A stretch of DNA of 64,000 nt from Pseudomonadota bacterium (lineage in GTDB: Bacteria > Pseudomonadota > Gammaproteobacteria > Burkholderiales > Rhodocyclaceae), in the NCBI GenBank assembly GCA_018262235.1, contig JAGTRY010000007.1:24327-88326 (forward strand), in the 5' to 3' direction. Below the pieces are notes generated by a model. That model saw only the letters and a program-made list of their open reading frames with translations, was not told the origin of the DNA and searched no databases. Positions 1 to 11,165 of this stretch are shown one piece after another; the stretch's first letter is position 1; each line of letters starts with the position of its first letter. The position numbers and the translations under genes are program-made.

Positions 1-319
1 CGCCCTGATACCAGCGGATGTTGCCGTAGGTCTTGCTGGCCGGATCCGTATCCTGCATGGGCGGCAGCGCTGCAAGCATGTTGCTGATCTGGCCTGGATC
101 CCCCTTGACGGCCACCGCGTCCAGCACCAGCCCCACGACATCGATGGAGGTCATGCGCTCACGCAATTGCCCCTGTGCAAACAGGCGGGCATAACGCGCT
201 TCGACCGCGGCACGCAACACCGGTTGCGCCACGAAATCGGCCTGCCCGCGCGTAACAGGCGCCTGTGCCAGAACGCTCCCGGTCAACAGCAACCAGCCCA
301 AAATCCACAGCCCACGCAT
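1..319 (-). CDS. Partial CDS of a secreted protein (N-terminal part; runs off the left edge)
   Basis: ATG at 319 on the minus strand gives MRGLWILGWLLLTGSVLAQAPVTRGQADFVAQPVLRAAVEARYARLFAQGQLRERMTSIDVVGLVLDAVAVKGDPGQISNMLAALPPMQDTDPASKTYGNIRWYQG with a clear signal peptide and open to position 1. Absent from the ORF track because it has no stop in the window. Confidence 0.75.
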   Translation of the reverse strand, partial: MRGLWILGWLLLTGSVLAQAPVTRGQADFVAQPVLRAAVEARYARLFAQGQLRERMTSIDVVGLVLDAVAVKGDPGQISNMLAALPPMQDTDPASKTYGNIRWYQG

Positions 320-455
320 GGCACGCTCCTCTTTTCCGCACAGAGTCGTTCACGGTAGCTGAAAACTGCAAAAGTCAACGAAAGCAGACCGATTTCATGA
401 AAATGACACATCTGTGCAATTTTTGAGCAACACACTTTTTTTCTTTTTGCTCAAG

Positions 456-1160
456 CACTTGTACCACTTTGCGGAAAATCATCCACAGGCTTCTCCACGT
501 TTTCTGTGGACAGACTGCGCGTGCACCGTATGGAGAGGAAAACTATCTGTCCTGAACGCTGCTTCGCGTCTTGACAGTTTCCCCCTGAAATGCCCCTGGC
601 TCATCCCGGCCGCCTCTGCGGGGGTTCTGCTCCATTTTTGCGCATCTGCGGGTTTTCCCTAGGCATCAGACACTTGCCTCACTTATCCGGCACTCATCCA
701 CAGGGTTCTCCACGCTTTCTGTGGACGCCGCCGGACTTGTGGAAAAATCCGGGCCGTTTTTTCCATCCAAAAGCCCTTTCACGGCTTGACAGAATTTCCC
801 GCGCATGCCGCGAAGACCCGCATCCATGGCCGATCTCCACAATGCTCACTTCTTGATCAAAGAGATTTTCTGCTACCCCGTCAAGCACTTGCCCCACTTA
901 TCCGGCACTCATCCACAGACTTCTCCACGCTTTGTGTGGATGAATGCAGCCTTGTGGAAAAATCCGGGCCGTTTTTTCCATCCAAAAGCCCTTTCATGGC
1001 TTGACAGATTTTCCTGCGCATGCCGCGAAGACCCGCATCCATGGCCGATCTCCGCATTGCTCACTTCTTGATCAGGGGAATTTTCCACTAGTCCGTCAAG
1101 CACTTGCCCTACTTATCCGGCACTCATCCACAGGCTTCTCCACGCTTTGTGTGGATGAAT
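456..1160. repeat. Four-unit imperfect tandem repeat, 215-bp period, with DnaA-box-like motifs
   Basis: The anchor CACTT(G) occurs at 456, 671, 886 and 1101 (exact 215-bp steps). TCATCCACA occurs at 479, 694, 909 and 1124 in register. TGTGGATGA at 935 and 1150; TGTGGAAAA at 738 and 953. Confidence 0.9.
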
Positions 1161-1229
1161 GCATCGCAAGGCTTGGCGAAGCCCGCGCACACGGGTAGGC
1201 TCGCGTCCATTCTGCTGCACTGCCCCTGC

Positions 1230-2390
1230 ATGTCGACCTCTGCTTCCCCGCCCCGTGCTGCCCGCCTTGCCACCCAGGCGCACTTCTTCGTCAACGGCAT
1301 GCTGTTTGCCACCTGGGGCGTACATGTCCCCACGGTCAGGCAGCAATTCGGCCTCAGCGAAGCCAGCCTTTCCTGGTTGATGCTGGCGGTCTGCATCGGT
1401 GCGCTGATTTCGCTCACCCAGGTCGGTGGCTGGGTCGCCCGTCACGGTGCGAGACAGGTCGTCCTCCTTGGCGGTTTGCTGATTGCATTGCCGCTCGCCT
1501 GGTTGCTGTGGGTTCCCGCTTATGCCATGTTGCTGGCAAGCCTGTTCCTGTTCGGTCTGGCCAGCGGCGCCTTCGATGTCGCCATGAATGCCGAGGCTGT
1601 CGCAGTCGAACAGGCATACGGGCGCCCCATCATGTCTTCCTTCCACGGTTTCTTCAGTCTGGGTGGGCTGACCGGTGCGCTGCTCGGCAGCCTGGCAGCC
1701 GCCACCCACACGGTCCCCTGGCTGCATCTGGGCGGCAGTGCCCTGATCGGCTTCGCGATGGTCTGGCTGGCCAGCCAACACATGCTGCCGCTGCCCGCCG
1801 CATCTGCCACGAATGAAGATCAAGCGGGCTTTCGCCTGCCACATGGCACCATCCTGCTGCTGGGTCTGCTCGCCGCACTGGGCCTGATCGGCGAAGGTGC
1901 GATGTATGACTGGAGTACGCTCTACATGGTCAAGGAACTCGACAGCCCACAACAGATTGCCGCGCTCGGTTATGGCGCGTTTTCCGGCGCGATGGCGGCA
2001 GGCCGCTTCGGGGGCGACTGGCTGCGTGGCAGGCTGGGGGCAGCACGCACCCTGAGCCTGTCGGCCTGGATTGCGGCAGTGGCCATGAGCGCCACGCTGG
2101 CTATCGGCCACCCGCTGGCGGCACTGCCCGGCTTCGCCCTGGTCGGCCTTGGCTTTTCGAACATGATCCCGGTACTCTTCTCCGCTGCGGCCAAGGTGCC
2201 AGGCGTCACCGCAGCCCATGGCATCGCCGGGGTTTCCGGCGTCGGTTATCTGGGCTTCATGCTCGGCCCACCGTTGATCGGCGCCATCGCGCATGCCACC
2301 CGCCTGTCCATCGCCTTGCTGGTCGTCGCGGTCTTTTCCGCGATAGCCGCCCTGCTGACCCACCGCGCCCTGCGTGCTGCCAGCCGTTGA
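1230..2390 (+). CDS. MFS transporter
   Basis: About 12 hydrophobic segments; MSTSASPPRAARLATQAHFFVNGMLFATWGVHVPTVRQQFGLSEASLSWLML. The longer ORF start at 1104 lies in the repeat array, so ATG 1230 is preferred. Confidence 0.85.
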   Translation: MSTSASPPRAARLATQAHFFVNGMLFATWGVHVPTVRQQFGLSEASLSWLMLAVCIGALISLTQVGGWVARHGARQVVLLGGLLIALPLAWLLWVPAYAMLLASLFLFGLASGAFDVAMNAEAVAVEQAYGRPIMSSFHGFFSLGGLTGALLGSLAAATHTVPWLHLGGSALIGFAMVWLASQHMLPLPAASATNEDQAGFRLPHGTILLLGLLAALGLIGEGAMYDWSTLYMVKELDSPQQIAALGYGAFSGAMAAGRFGGDWLRGRLGAARTLSLSAWIAAVAMSATLAIGHPLAALPGFALVGLGFSNMIPVLFSAAAKVPGVTAAHGIAGVSGVGYLGFMLGPPLIGAIAHATRLSIALLVVAVFSAIAALLTHRALRAASR

Positions 2391-2426
2391 AAACCATTGT
2401 CATCCATCCACGAACGAGCCCTTGCC

Positions 2427-3197
2427 ATGAACCATTCCTCCATCGACATCAGCGAAGAAGCCGGCATCCGTTACCTGCATTTCGGTTCGGAATGGGTCCA
2501 GGGGGCGATGCGCATCCGCCGCCCCATTGATCTTGAACTCGAGTACACCCGCGAGATGATGTTCGGCCTGCTCTTGCGGGGTGGGTTCGGCGCCGATGCG
2601 AAGTGGCCCAAGCGCATCCTGCTGATCGGCCTGGGTGCGGGTTCGCTGACCAAGTTCTGCTACTGGAAGCTGCCACAGGCCCGCGTGACCACCGTGGAGA
2701 TCAGCGAGGCGGTATGGGCTGCAGCCAGTTTCCACTTCAAGCTGCCGGCGGAAGACGCGCGCCTGCGCATCGTGATCGAGGATGGCGTGGATTTCGTCAG
2801 CCAGCCCGGCCCCGGCTATGACTACATCCTGATCGATGGCTATGACGAAGACGCCAAGGTCGGGCTCCTCGACAGCCTGCCCTTCTACCAGGCCTGCTGG
2901 GCACGCCTGAACGAAGGCGGGGTGCTGGCGACCAATCTGTTTGGCCGCTCGCGCCAATACGGGCCACCGCTCAAGCGGCTTTCCGAAGCCTTTGAAGGCC
3001 GCACGCTGGCGCTGCCCCAATGTGCGAGCGGCAATGTCATCGCCCTGGCCACGCGTGGTACGGCCATCCAGGTGCCCCTGACTATGCTGCATACGCGTGC
3101 CGTCGCACTCAAATCAGCCACCGGGCTGGACCTGCGCAGCACGCTCAAACGCTTCACCAAGACGGGGACACTGAAAGACGAAATCCTGGTGTTGTAA
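2427..3197 (+). CDS. Spermidine synthase-like (polyamine aminopropyltransferase fold) protein
   Basis: ILLIGLGAGSLTKFCYWKLPQARVTTVEIS and DYILIDGYDE SAM-binding motifs; ATG 2427 preferred over 2397. Confidence 0.75.
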   Translation: MNHSSIDISEEAGIRYLHFGSEWVQGAMRIRRPIDLELEYTREMMFGLLLRGGFGADAKWPKRILLIGLGAGSLTKFCYWKLPQARVTTVEISEAVWAAASFHFKLPAEDARLRIVIEDGVDFVSQPGPGYDYILIDGYDEDAKVGLLDSLPFYQACWARLNEGGVLATNLFGRSRQYGPPLKRLSEAFEGRTLALPQCASGNVIALATRGTAIQVPLTMLHTRAVALKSATGLDLRSTLKRFTKTGTLKDEILVL

Positions 3198-3305
3198 TCA
3201 CGCGTATTCTTATAAGCAATTCAATTTTTATTCGTTCCCTTGATAAGCACCGCGCCCTACATTGGATCCGTCTCCTGACCCCAAAATCCTGAAAGGGCGC
3301 TGTTC

Positions 3306-4310
3306 ATGAAATCCACACCTCGTTTCCACTGGCTCATCGCTGCATTGCTGGGCCTTGCCACGGCTGGCCAGGCACTTGCAGACACGACGCTGCTCAATGT
3401 GTCCTACGACCCCACCCGCGAGCTGTATCAAAGCTATAACGCAGCTTTTGCCAAGTACTGGAAGGCCAAGACCGGCGAGACCGTCTCGATCAAGGCCTCC
3501 CACGGAGGTTCCGGCGCCCAGGCCCGTACCGTGATCGATGGCCTCGAAGCCGATGTCGTCACCCTGGCACTGGCCTACGACATTGATGCAATTGCCGAGA
3601 AGGCCAAGTTCATCGCGCCGGATTGGCAGAAACGTCTTACGCACAACGCCTCGCCTTACACTTCGACCATCGTGTTCCTGGTTCGCAAGGGCAATCCCAA
3701 GAAGATCAAGGACTGGCCGGATCTGGCCCGCTCCGGCATAGAAGTCATCACCCCGAACCCGAAGACCTCCGGCGGCGCACGCTGGAACTATCTGGCCGCC
3801 TGGGGCTATGCCCTCAAGCACAACGGTGGCGATGAAGCTTCGGCAAAGGCCTTCGTGAAACAGATTTATGGCAACGTCAAGGTACTCGACTCGGGAGCCC
3901 GTGGCGCAACCACGACTTTCACCCAGCGTGAAATCGGTGACGTGTTGATCGCCTGGGAAAACGAAGCCTACCTGGCCGTGAAGGAAGAGCCGAACAAGTT
4001 CGAGATCATCACCCCGTCGCTTTCCATCCTCACCGAACCGCCGGTTTCAGTGGTCGACAAGGTGGTCGACCGGCGTGGCACCCGCAAGATCGCCGAAGCC
4101 TATCTGCAATACCTGTATTCGCCGGAAGGTCAGGACATCGCGGGCAAGAACTTCTACCGCCCGATCGATCCGAAGATCGCCGCGAAATATGCCAAGCAGT
4201 TCGCTCCGGTCAAGCTCTTCACCATCGACGATGTGTTTGGTGGCTGGCAAAAAGCCCAGAAGACCCACTTCTCTGACGGTGGTGTGTTCGACCAGATCGG
4301 TCCGCGCTGA
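3306..4310 (+). CDS. sbp: Periplasmic sulfate-binding protein (ABC transporter substrate-binding)
   Basis: Signal peptide; [68 protein letters not shown] is characteristic of Sbp/CysP. Confidence 0.92.
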   Translation: MKSTPRFHWLIAALLGLATAGQALADTTLLNVSYDPTRELYQSYNAAFAKYWKAKTGETVSIKASHGGSGAQARTVIDGLEADVVTLALAYDIDAIAEKAKFIAPDWQKRLTHNASPYTSTIVFLVRKGNPKKIKDWPDLARSGIEVITPNPKTSGGARWNYLAAWGYALKHNGGDEASAKAFVKQIYGNVKVLDSGARGATTTFTQREIGDVLIAWENEAYLAVKEEPNKFEIITPSLSILTEPPVSVVDKVVDRRGTRKIAEAYLQYLYSPEGQDIAGKNFYRPIDPKIAAKYAKQFAPVKLFTIDDVFGGWQKAQKTHFSDGGVFDQIGPR

Positions 4311-4344
4311 GCGAAACGTCTTTCCGCCCTAAAAAAAACCGGAA

Positions 4345-4379
4345 GGGCTGCGTGAACGCGGGTTCATGCAGCCCTTTTT
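4345..4379 (+). terminator. Rho-independent terminator downstream of sbp
   Basis: GGGCTGCGTGAACGCGGGTTCATGCAGCCCTTTTT: GC-rich stem followed by a T run. Confidence 0.8.
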
Positions 4380-4399
4380 CCTGAACGGGAGCCCCACCC

Positions 4400-5047
4400 A
4401 TGTCCACCATCCTGATCGTACCCGGCCTCCACGGCAGCGGCCCGACGCACTGGCAAAGCTGGTTCGAACAGAAACTGCCCAACACCCTGAGGGTCGAACA
4501 AAGCGACTGGGCGGATCCCTATCTGCCACGCTGGTCCGGCACCCTCCGCCGCGAACTGGATCGTGCCACCGGACATGTCTGGATCATCGCCCATAGCTTC
4601 GGTTGCCTGGCCAGCGTGATGGCCGCGGCAGACTATCGCGACAAGCTGGCCGGCATGATGCTGGTGGCCCCGGCCGATCCCGAGAAATTCGGCGTCAGCG
4701 ACATCCTGCCCGCGCAGCGTCTCGATTTCCCGAGTGTCGTCGTCGCCTCCAGCAACGATCCCTGGGTACGTCTGACCAAGGCTGCCTATCTGGCCGACCA
4801 GTGGGGCTCACGCCTGATCAGTCTGGGCGCGGCCGGACACATCAATGCAGACTCGGGCTTCGGCCCCTGGCCGGAAGGGCTGGCCATCTTCGACCAGCTG
4901 CGCAACACCCAGTCCGACCTGCCCCTCGGCCCGCTGGACCCGGATTACCGCTTCACCGCCCGCAAACCCTTCGCCCGCTCGCGCAAGCCAAAACCCCTCG
5001 CCAATCGCCTGCTCGCCAACTGGCAGCAGTGGCTGTACGGGCACTGA
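4400..5047 (+). CDS. RBBP9/YdeN-type alpha/beta hydrolase
   Basis: ILIVPGLHGSGPTHWQSWFEQKLPNTLRVEQSDW and HSFGC nucleophile elbow. Confidence 0.88.
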   Translation: MSTILIVPGLHGSGPTHWQSWFEQKLPNTLRVEQSDWADPYLPRWSGTLRRELDRATGHVWIIAHSFGCLASVMAAADYRDKLAGMMLVAPADPEKFGVSDILPAQRLDFPSVVVASSNDPWVRLTKAAYLADQWGSRLISLGAAGHINADSGFGPWPEGLAIFDQLRNTQSDLPLGPLDPDYRFTARKPFARSRKPKPLANRLLANWQQWLYGH

Positions 5048-5069
5048 GCGGACGAGCCGGCTGCTTGTG

Positions 5070-5105
5070 AAAAAGGCCCTGGGATGCATACCCAAGGCCT
5101 TTCTC
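5070..5105. terminator. Bidirectional terminator between convergent genes
   Basis: AAAAAGGCCCTGGGATGCATACCCAAGGCCTTTCT stem-loop between the hydrolase and the asparaginase. Confidence 0.7.
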
Positions 5106-5150
5106 AAGACAAGCGGGGAAAGCGTTTCCGCCCCCGCAAATCCCTGTCGA

Positions 5151-6251
<1,101 letters not shown>

Positions 6252-6524
6252 TTAAGCCAGAACGATATATGCGCCAGAATGACCCGGCGCAAAACACAGG
6301 CTGAACCCTGCTATTGCAAATAGCTTGCCAAACTTTCCATAAAGTCTGGAATGCCCTGCAAGCAACTGATGTGTAAGGCTGTTTTCAGGACGCACACACG
6401 TCACGATGCCGCCAGACAGTGCCAACAGGCACTCTTTAGGTGCAAAGGTGCAAGGCTGCAACCGTGCCGGAACGGCTGCCGCATGGCAGGCGCCCGGTCA
6501 GGCGCTCAGAAGCAGTGTCCCGGG

Positions 6525-7232
6525 CTAACGCATCACCTGGGTATAAACCGTCCGGTCGGCCTCGTAGCAGGAGCACGACACAGCCTCCAGGCCACCGCGA
6601 TCCAGGATCGTGATATCGCCGCGGCGATAGCTGATCAGCTTGTGATCCTGCAAGGAACTCGCCGCCTTGGTCACGCCGACCCGCCTGACCCCCAGCATGT
6701 AAGCCAGGAATTCCTGGGTGACGTGAAACGCGTTGGAATGGGCACGATCCTGGGTCATCAGAAGCCAGCGGGCCAGACGTGCCTCGACCACATGGAAACG
6801 CGTGCAGATGGAGGTTTGCGCCAGCTGGCAGATCTGCACATAGAGATAGTGCTTGAGTACGTCCTGCAAGGCCGGGTTACGCTCAAGCGCACGCATGAAC
6901 AGCGCGGCATCCATGCGCAATGCAGTCCCCGCGCCCTGCACCATGGCCTGTAGCGGTGAAATATCCACGCCCAGAATCAGCGCAACGCCGAACATGCCTT
7001 CGTCGCCAATCAATCCAACTTCCAGATGCGTCCCTTCATCAACCGATGCGAGCAAAGAAATGAAACTCGTCGTCGGAAAGTAAACATGGCGGATGCGTGT
7101 GCCGGGTTCGGCCAATATCTCTGCAAACTTGAGTTCTACAGACTCACAAGCCGCCAGAAAGCGCGGCCTGTCTTTGTGCGGCATGGCGCCGAGGAGTCGA
7201 TTGGTTCCAGCGCTGGGGCTAGGGAATGGCAC
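6525..7232 (-). CDS. Crp/Fnr family transcriptional regulator (paralogue 1)
   Basis: Cyclic-nucleotide-binding-like fold and C-terminal HTH (QEFLAYMLGVRRVGVTKAASSLQ). ORF extends to 7286; GTG 7232 (VPFPSPSAGTNRLLGAMP) aligns better with the paralogues. Confidence 0.85.
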   Translation of the reverse strand: MPFPSPSAGTNRLLGAMPHKDRPRFLAACESVELKFAEILAEPGTRIRHVYFPTTSFISLLASVDEGTHLEVGLIGDEGMFGVALILGVDISPLQAMVQGAGTALRMDAALFMRALERNPALQDVLKHYLYVQICQLAQTSICTRFHVVEARLARWLLMTQDRAHSNAFHVTQEFLAYMLGVRRVGVTKAASSLQDHKLISYRRGDITILDRGGLEAVSCSCYEADRTVYTQVMR

Positions 7233-7412
7233 GCAGATTCTCCTGTCAGTGGGGATCTGCAAGCAGCACGTGCGGATGCAACGCACATTGCAGAGTGGGA
7301 CTCACAGGAAAGCATGGGGGCCACTGTGCGGCCTGTCTGCGCGCCAGCACACACAAGGTACGAATCATCGAAGGGACGGCCAGGACTCCTGCCTGACAGC
7401 CGCGCGCCAGGC

Positions 7413-8132
7413 CTAGAGCTTGTGGAAATCCGGCAGCAGGCGATCAAACTCTTTCTTGACAACGCCATAGCACTCACAGGTCCGGGCTTCGAGCCCGGGC
7501 CGGTCCAGCACCGTGATGCGCCCGCGGTGGTACTCGATCAGGCCGGCTCGCTGCAGATTGCCTGCGGCTTCCGTCACCCCCTCGCGGCGAACCCCGAGCA
7601 TGTTGGCGATCAATTCCTGCGTCATGACCAGATCACTTGAACACAGCCGGTCCAGGCTGAGCAAGAGCCACCGGCACAACTGCTGATCAAGAGAATGATG
7701 CCTGTTGCATACTGCGGTTTGCGCCATCTGGGTCAGAAGCGCCTGGGTATAGCGCAACAGCAAACGCTGCATCGGCCCCGCACGATGGAACTCGTCCTTG
7801 AGCAACTGTGCCTTGACACGGTAAGCATGCCCCGCACTCTGCACCACAGCCCGGCTGGGCGTGGTATCTCCACCCATGAAGAGCGAGATGCCCACGACGC
7901 CTTCATTCCCGACGACGGCTATTTCTGCCGAGGATCCATCCTCCATGACATACAACAGCGACACGATGGTGTCAGTGGGGAAGTAGACGTGACGCATCTG
8001 GACGCCGGATTCATAGAGCACATCCTCCAGCGGCATCGTGACAAGTTCCATCATCGGCAGGATCCGCGCATATTCTTCAGGCGGCAGTGCGGCAAGCAGA
8101 TGATTCTGATGGGGCGAGTGATTTTCAGGCAT
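7413..8132 (-). CDS. Crp/Fnr family transcriptional regulator (paralogue 2)
   Basis: MPENHSPHQNHLLAALPPEEYARILPMMELV...QELIANMLGVRREGVTEAAGNLQRAG. Confidence 0.9.
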   Translation of the reverse strand: MPENHSPHQNHLLAALPPEEYARILPMMELVTMPLEDVLYESGVQMRHVYFPTDTIVSLLYVMEDGSSAEIAVVGNEGVVGISLFMGGDTTPSRAVVQSAGHAYRVKAQLLKDEFHRAGPMQRLLLRYTQALLTQMAQTAVCNRHHSLDQQLCRWLLLSLDRLCSSDLVMTQELIANMLGVRREGVTEAAGNLQRAGLIEYHRGRITVLDRPGLEARTCECYGVVKKEFDRLLPDFHKL

Positions 8133-8445
8133 GGGCGGCTTCCAGAATATTCATGACAGATCCGGCCGCATTGCGGCGACAGCACGGAGCAAGCTCTGCT
8201 CCCTTGCAAGTGTTATGGAAACCCCGGGCTTGGTATGTTCGCTAGCGTACACACAATCATGCGCGTCATTGCAACGCCCATTCAAACTATTTAGTGGATA
8301 AGTAGCTGATATTTTTCAGCAAATCACGCGTACTTCGGCGCACTGAGCGGCACACCTGATCCGGGCATGCCCTTTGGTCCGGTAGATCACGTCCTCTCCG
8401 CGCCTGATGTTTCCGGGCGAACACGACCGGGATAGCCCGCACCGG

Positions 8446-9762
8446 TCAGAGCCTGGCCCGGCGCGCTTTGCGGCGCGCATAGCGATCCATCAACGGCGTC
8501 ACGGAAATGCCATGCAGGATGATGGAAACCACAATCGTACTCAGCGTGAGGGCAATGATCTTTCCTGCCAAGGCTTGCGGCAAGCCATGGTTGATGGCGT
8601 ACATCAGGTAATAGATTGAACCGATACCGCGAATGCCGAACCAGGCAATCAACAATTGCTGGTCGCGCAGCACCGGAGCCCCGAGCAACCCCAGCCATAC
8701 CGACACGGGGCGCACCAGCACCAACAGAAGCAGGACAAACCAGCCTGCACTGATCGTGAAATAGGAGTACGCCAACATGGCGCCCACCACCAGCACCACT
8801 CCGACTTCGGCAACCCGCTCCAGTTGATCGTTGAAACCTTGCATCTGCTGTCGCATGAATGCACTGGCATACGCAGAATGAACAGAGAGCGCCTCATTGG
8901 CCATGCGGCTCTGCAACCCGGTTTCACGGACCACGGCAGAATCGGGATCCCCAGGGCGTTCTTTCACCCGTTGCAACGCCAGGCCCGCCGCAATCACGGC
9001 CAGGAACCCGTTCGCGTAGACGAACAGTGAAATTCCGTAGGCCAGCGCGACCAGCCCGAGAGCGAGAAATTCGTCGTGGCCAACAGACTCTCCATGACGA
9101 CTGCGCAAGTAGACCACCAGCCTGCCAATCAGGGTTCCCAGCACACTACCGATGGCCACGCCACTCATGACCGACCACAGCACATCCACAGCAATCCAGT
9201 GCCAGCCCCCCGTGCCCAGGTCGTGCAGCCCCAGCAAGCCAAGGCCCAGCAACACAAAGGGAAACGCTGCGCCATCATTCAAGCCGCCTTCGCCGGTCAG
9301 GCTGAATCGCAAGCGATCTCTGTCGTTCGCTTCCAGCACCTGTACATCGGAAGCCAGCACCGGATCGGTCGGGGCCAGGATCGCCCCCAGCAATACCGCC
9401 GCGCCCAAAGGCAAGCCCAGCCCCAGGTAACCGATCAAGGTGATCAGGGCTACGGTAATGCACATCGAGATCGTGGCGAGCCGTAGCGGCAAGCGCCATC
9501 CCTTGTTCGACAAAGGCAGCCCCAGCTTGAGGCCTACTGCAAACAGGGAGATCAGCACCGCCACTTCGGCGACCCGTTCGAGCACGCCGGAATAGACCAA
9601 AGGATCCGGCGTCAGGAGCGCCCATCCGGCTGGACCCAGGCCATACCCCACGGCCAGATAGAGCATTGCAGCACTGACCGGCAGGCGCCGCAAGGCGGTT
9701 CCGGACAGCGCCATGGTCGTCAAAAGCACACCGATGATGAACGCCCACATTGCGAAAACCAC
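8446..9762 (-). CDS. Cation:proton antiporter (CPA1/NhaP-like)
   Basis: Many TM segments; GAILAPTDPVLASDVQV and FSLTGEGGLNDGAAFPFVLLGLGLL motifs. Confidence 0.9.
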   Translation of the reverse strand: MVFAMWAFIIGVLLTTMALSGTALRRLPVSAAMLYLAVGYGLGPAGWALLTPDPLVYSGVLERVAEVAVLISLFAVGLKLGLPLSNKGWRLPLRLATISMCITVALITLIGYLGLGLPLGAAVLLGAILAPTDPVLASDVQVLEANDRDRLRFSLTGEGGLNDGAAFPFVLLGLGLLGLHDLGTGGWHWIAVDVLWSVMSGVAIGSVLGTLIGRLVVYLRSRHGESVGHDEFLALGLVALAYGISLFVYANGFLAVIAAGLALQRVKERPGDPDSAVVRETGLQSRMANEALSVHSAYASAFMRQQMQGFNDQLERVAEVGVVLVVGAMLAYSYFTISAGWFVLLLLVLVRPVSVWLGLLGAPVLRDQQLLIAWFGIRGIGSIYYLMYAINHGLPQALAGKIIALTLSTIVVSIILHGISVTPLMDRYARRKARRARL

Positions 9763-10090
9763 GACTTGTCACCCCGGGTCAAACCAACAGGAAAAAAACA
9801 TTACGAAAACATATCCAGACTGCTGCACAGGAACGTGGATATCTACCGTGATGCCGCCTTGCGTCACGAAAAGATACGCGACTCGCCCGACGCACTGTGT
9901 GCGCGAACAGACAGACCGGGCATGGTCTTCCGGATATCTTTCATCCATCTCTGCGAGATGAGACGTGATGCATGGCCTGCCGCACCAAGTTGCGTGGGTC
10001 ATGAACTGCGCAGCCTTGCCGAAGATCGCGGAGCACCAGACCAAACACGCTGGCGCCCCACGCCAGAAACGATCCAACGAAGGAAATGAC

Positions 10091-10702
10091 ATGAACAATC
10101 TCAATATCAAAGCGCTCACCCTGGCGATCTGCATGGCATTCAGTGCCGGTGCTATGGCACAAAGCATCTCGAACAATGAATTCAAAGCCACCAAGGAAAA
10201 AATCGCCACTGAATACAAAACCGCCAAGGCGGCCTGTGCTGCACTGAACAGCAATCCAAAGGACATCTGCATTGCCGAAGCAGATGCCAAACAGAAAGTC
10301 GCATTGGCCGAGCTGGATGTCAGCTACACGCCGACACCGAAGACCAGCCACACCCTGGCCATCACCAAGGCAGAGTCCGCCTATGCTGTCGCGAAGCAGC
10401 GCTGCAGTGACCAGACCGGCAATGCCAAGGATGTCTGCATCAAAGAAGCCCAGGCCCTTGAAACCAGCGCGAAGGCTGATGCCAACACGCAGATGAAGAC
10501 CACGGAAGCCAACACCACCGCCAAGGACAAGACCTCCGCAGCACGCACCCAGGCACAGAGCAAGAAGGCTGCTGCCCGCAAGGACGCCAGCGAAGAGAAG
10601 ACCGACGCGCAGTACCAGGTGGAAAAGGAAAAGTGCAATGCCGTAACGGGTGACTCCCGCGACAATTGCCTGACGCAGGCCAAGACCCGCTTCGGCAAGT
10701 AA
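10091..10702 (+). CDS. Secreted Ala/Lys-rich protein with three Cx10C repeats
   Basis: Signal peptide MNNLNIKALTLAICMAFSAGAMAQ; CAALNSNPKDIC, CSDQTGNAKDVC, CNAVTGDSRDNC. Confidence 0.8.
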   Translation: MNNLNIKALTLAICMAFSAGAMAQSISNNEFKATKEKIATEYKTAKAACAALNSNPKDICIAEADAKQKVALAELDVSYTPTPKTSHTLAITKAESAYAVAKQRCSDQTGNAKDVCIKEAQALETSAKADANTQMKTTEANTTAKDKTSAARTQAQSKKAAARKDASEEKTDAQYQVEKEKCNAVTGDSRDNCLTQAKTRFGK

Positions 10703-10764
10703 GCCTGAGACCGGACATCGCGCTTTCTGCTCCGTGCAGCATCGGCGCGCATTGCCCGGACGAT

Positions 10765-10797
10765 GAAAAAGGGGTGATCCATCGGATCACCCCTTTT
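10765..10797 (+). terminator. Rho-independent terminator
   Basis: AAAAAGGGGTGATCCATCGGATCACCCCTTTT perfect stem with T tail. Confidence 0.85.
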
Positions 10798-10824
10798 CAC
10801 GACATCACGGACCAGACCTCCCAC

Positions 10825-10840
10825 TGTTCGATGCCGAACA
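10825..10840. promoter_or_regulatory. Candidate regulator-binding palindrome TGTTCG-ATGC-CGAACA
   Basis: Perfect 6+4+6 inverted repeat in the intergenic region upstream of the DUF883 gene; one of several similar sites in the window. Confidence 0.6.
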
Positions 10841-11165
10841 GACACAGGAAGCGGCCATGCACAGAATCAACAGATGCCATCAGGAATGAACACTTCGTGT
10901 CGGGCCCCGTCCTTTGTGACGATGTTCATTCACCCGCAATCCGGTCATCGGCTCTCATCAGGAAAGGAATGTCATCGTGCCAAACGGCATTGTTCTCATC
11001 GTGTTCCTCGTCACGGCGACCCTTCTGTTCAGACGCTATTACCGCCGATGCCATGGCGACCAGCAAAGCTTTGTTCACCTCATCTCTGCGCGTATCCATC
11101 AGCACATCGAGGATGGCTATGAAGCAGACCTGTTTCCCGTCCTTACATTCACCCCAGGAGGCATC

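Noticed and set aside
456-1160. 215-bp repeat array as a CRISPR
   Set aside because: Units are about 215 bp, imperfect throughout and few; no short identical repeats with unique spacers and no cas genes.
456-1160. Calling the repeat array the chromosomal oriC
   Set aside because: No dnaA, dnaN, gidA or parAB nearby and boxes deviate by one base from the consensus; reported only as DnaA-box-like.
1113-2363. 416-aa minus-strand ORF opposite the MFS transporter
   Set aside because: Shadow ORF; composition (Gln, Gly, His, Arg-rich) without a domain, while the plus strand encodes a clear MFS protein.
9895-9912. CTGTGTGCGCGAACAGAC as another copy of the palindrome
   Set aside because: It contains the half sites TGTGCG and CGAACA but with no 4-bp spacer, so it does not fit the geometry.
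10977-11165. In-frame N-terminal extension of the DUF883 gene from GTG 10977
   Set aside because: A strong AGGAGG RBS precedes ATG 11166, where family-like sequence starts; the extension looks non-homologous, though a fused leader cannot be excluded.
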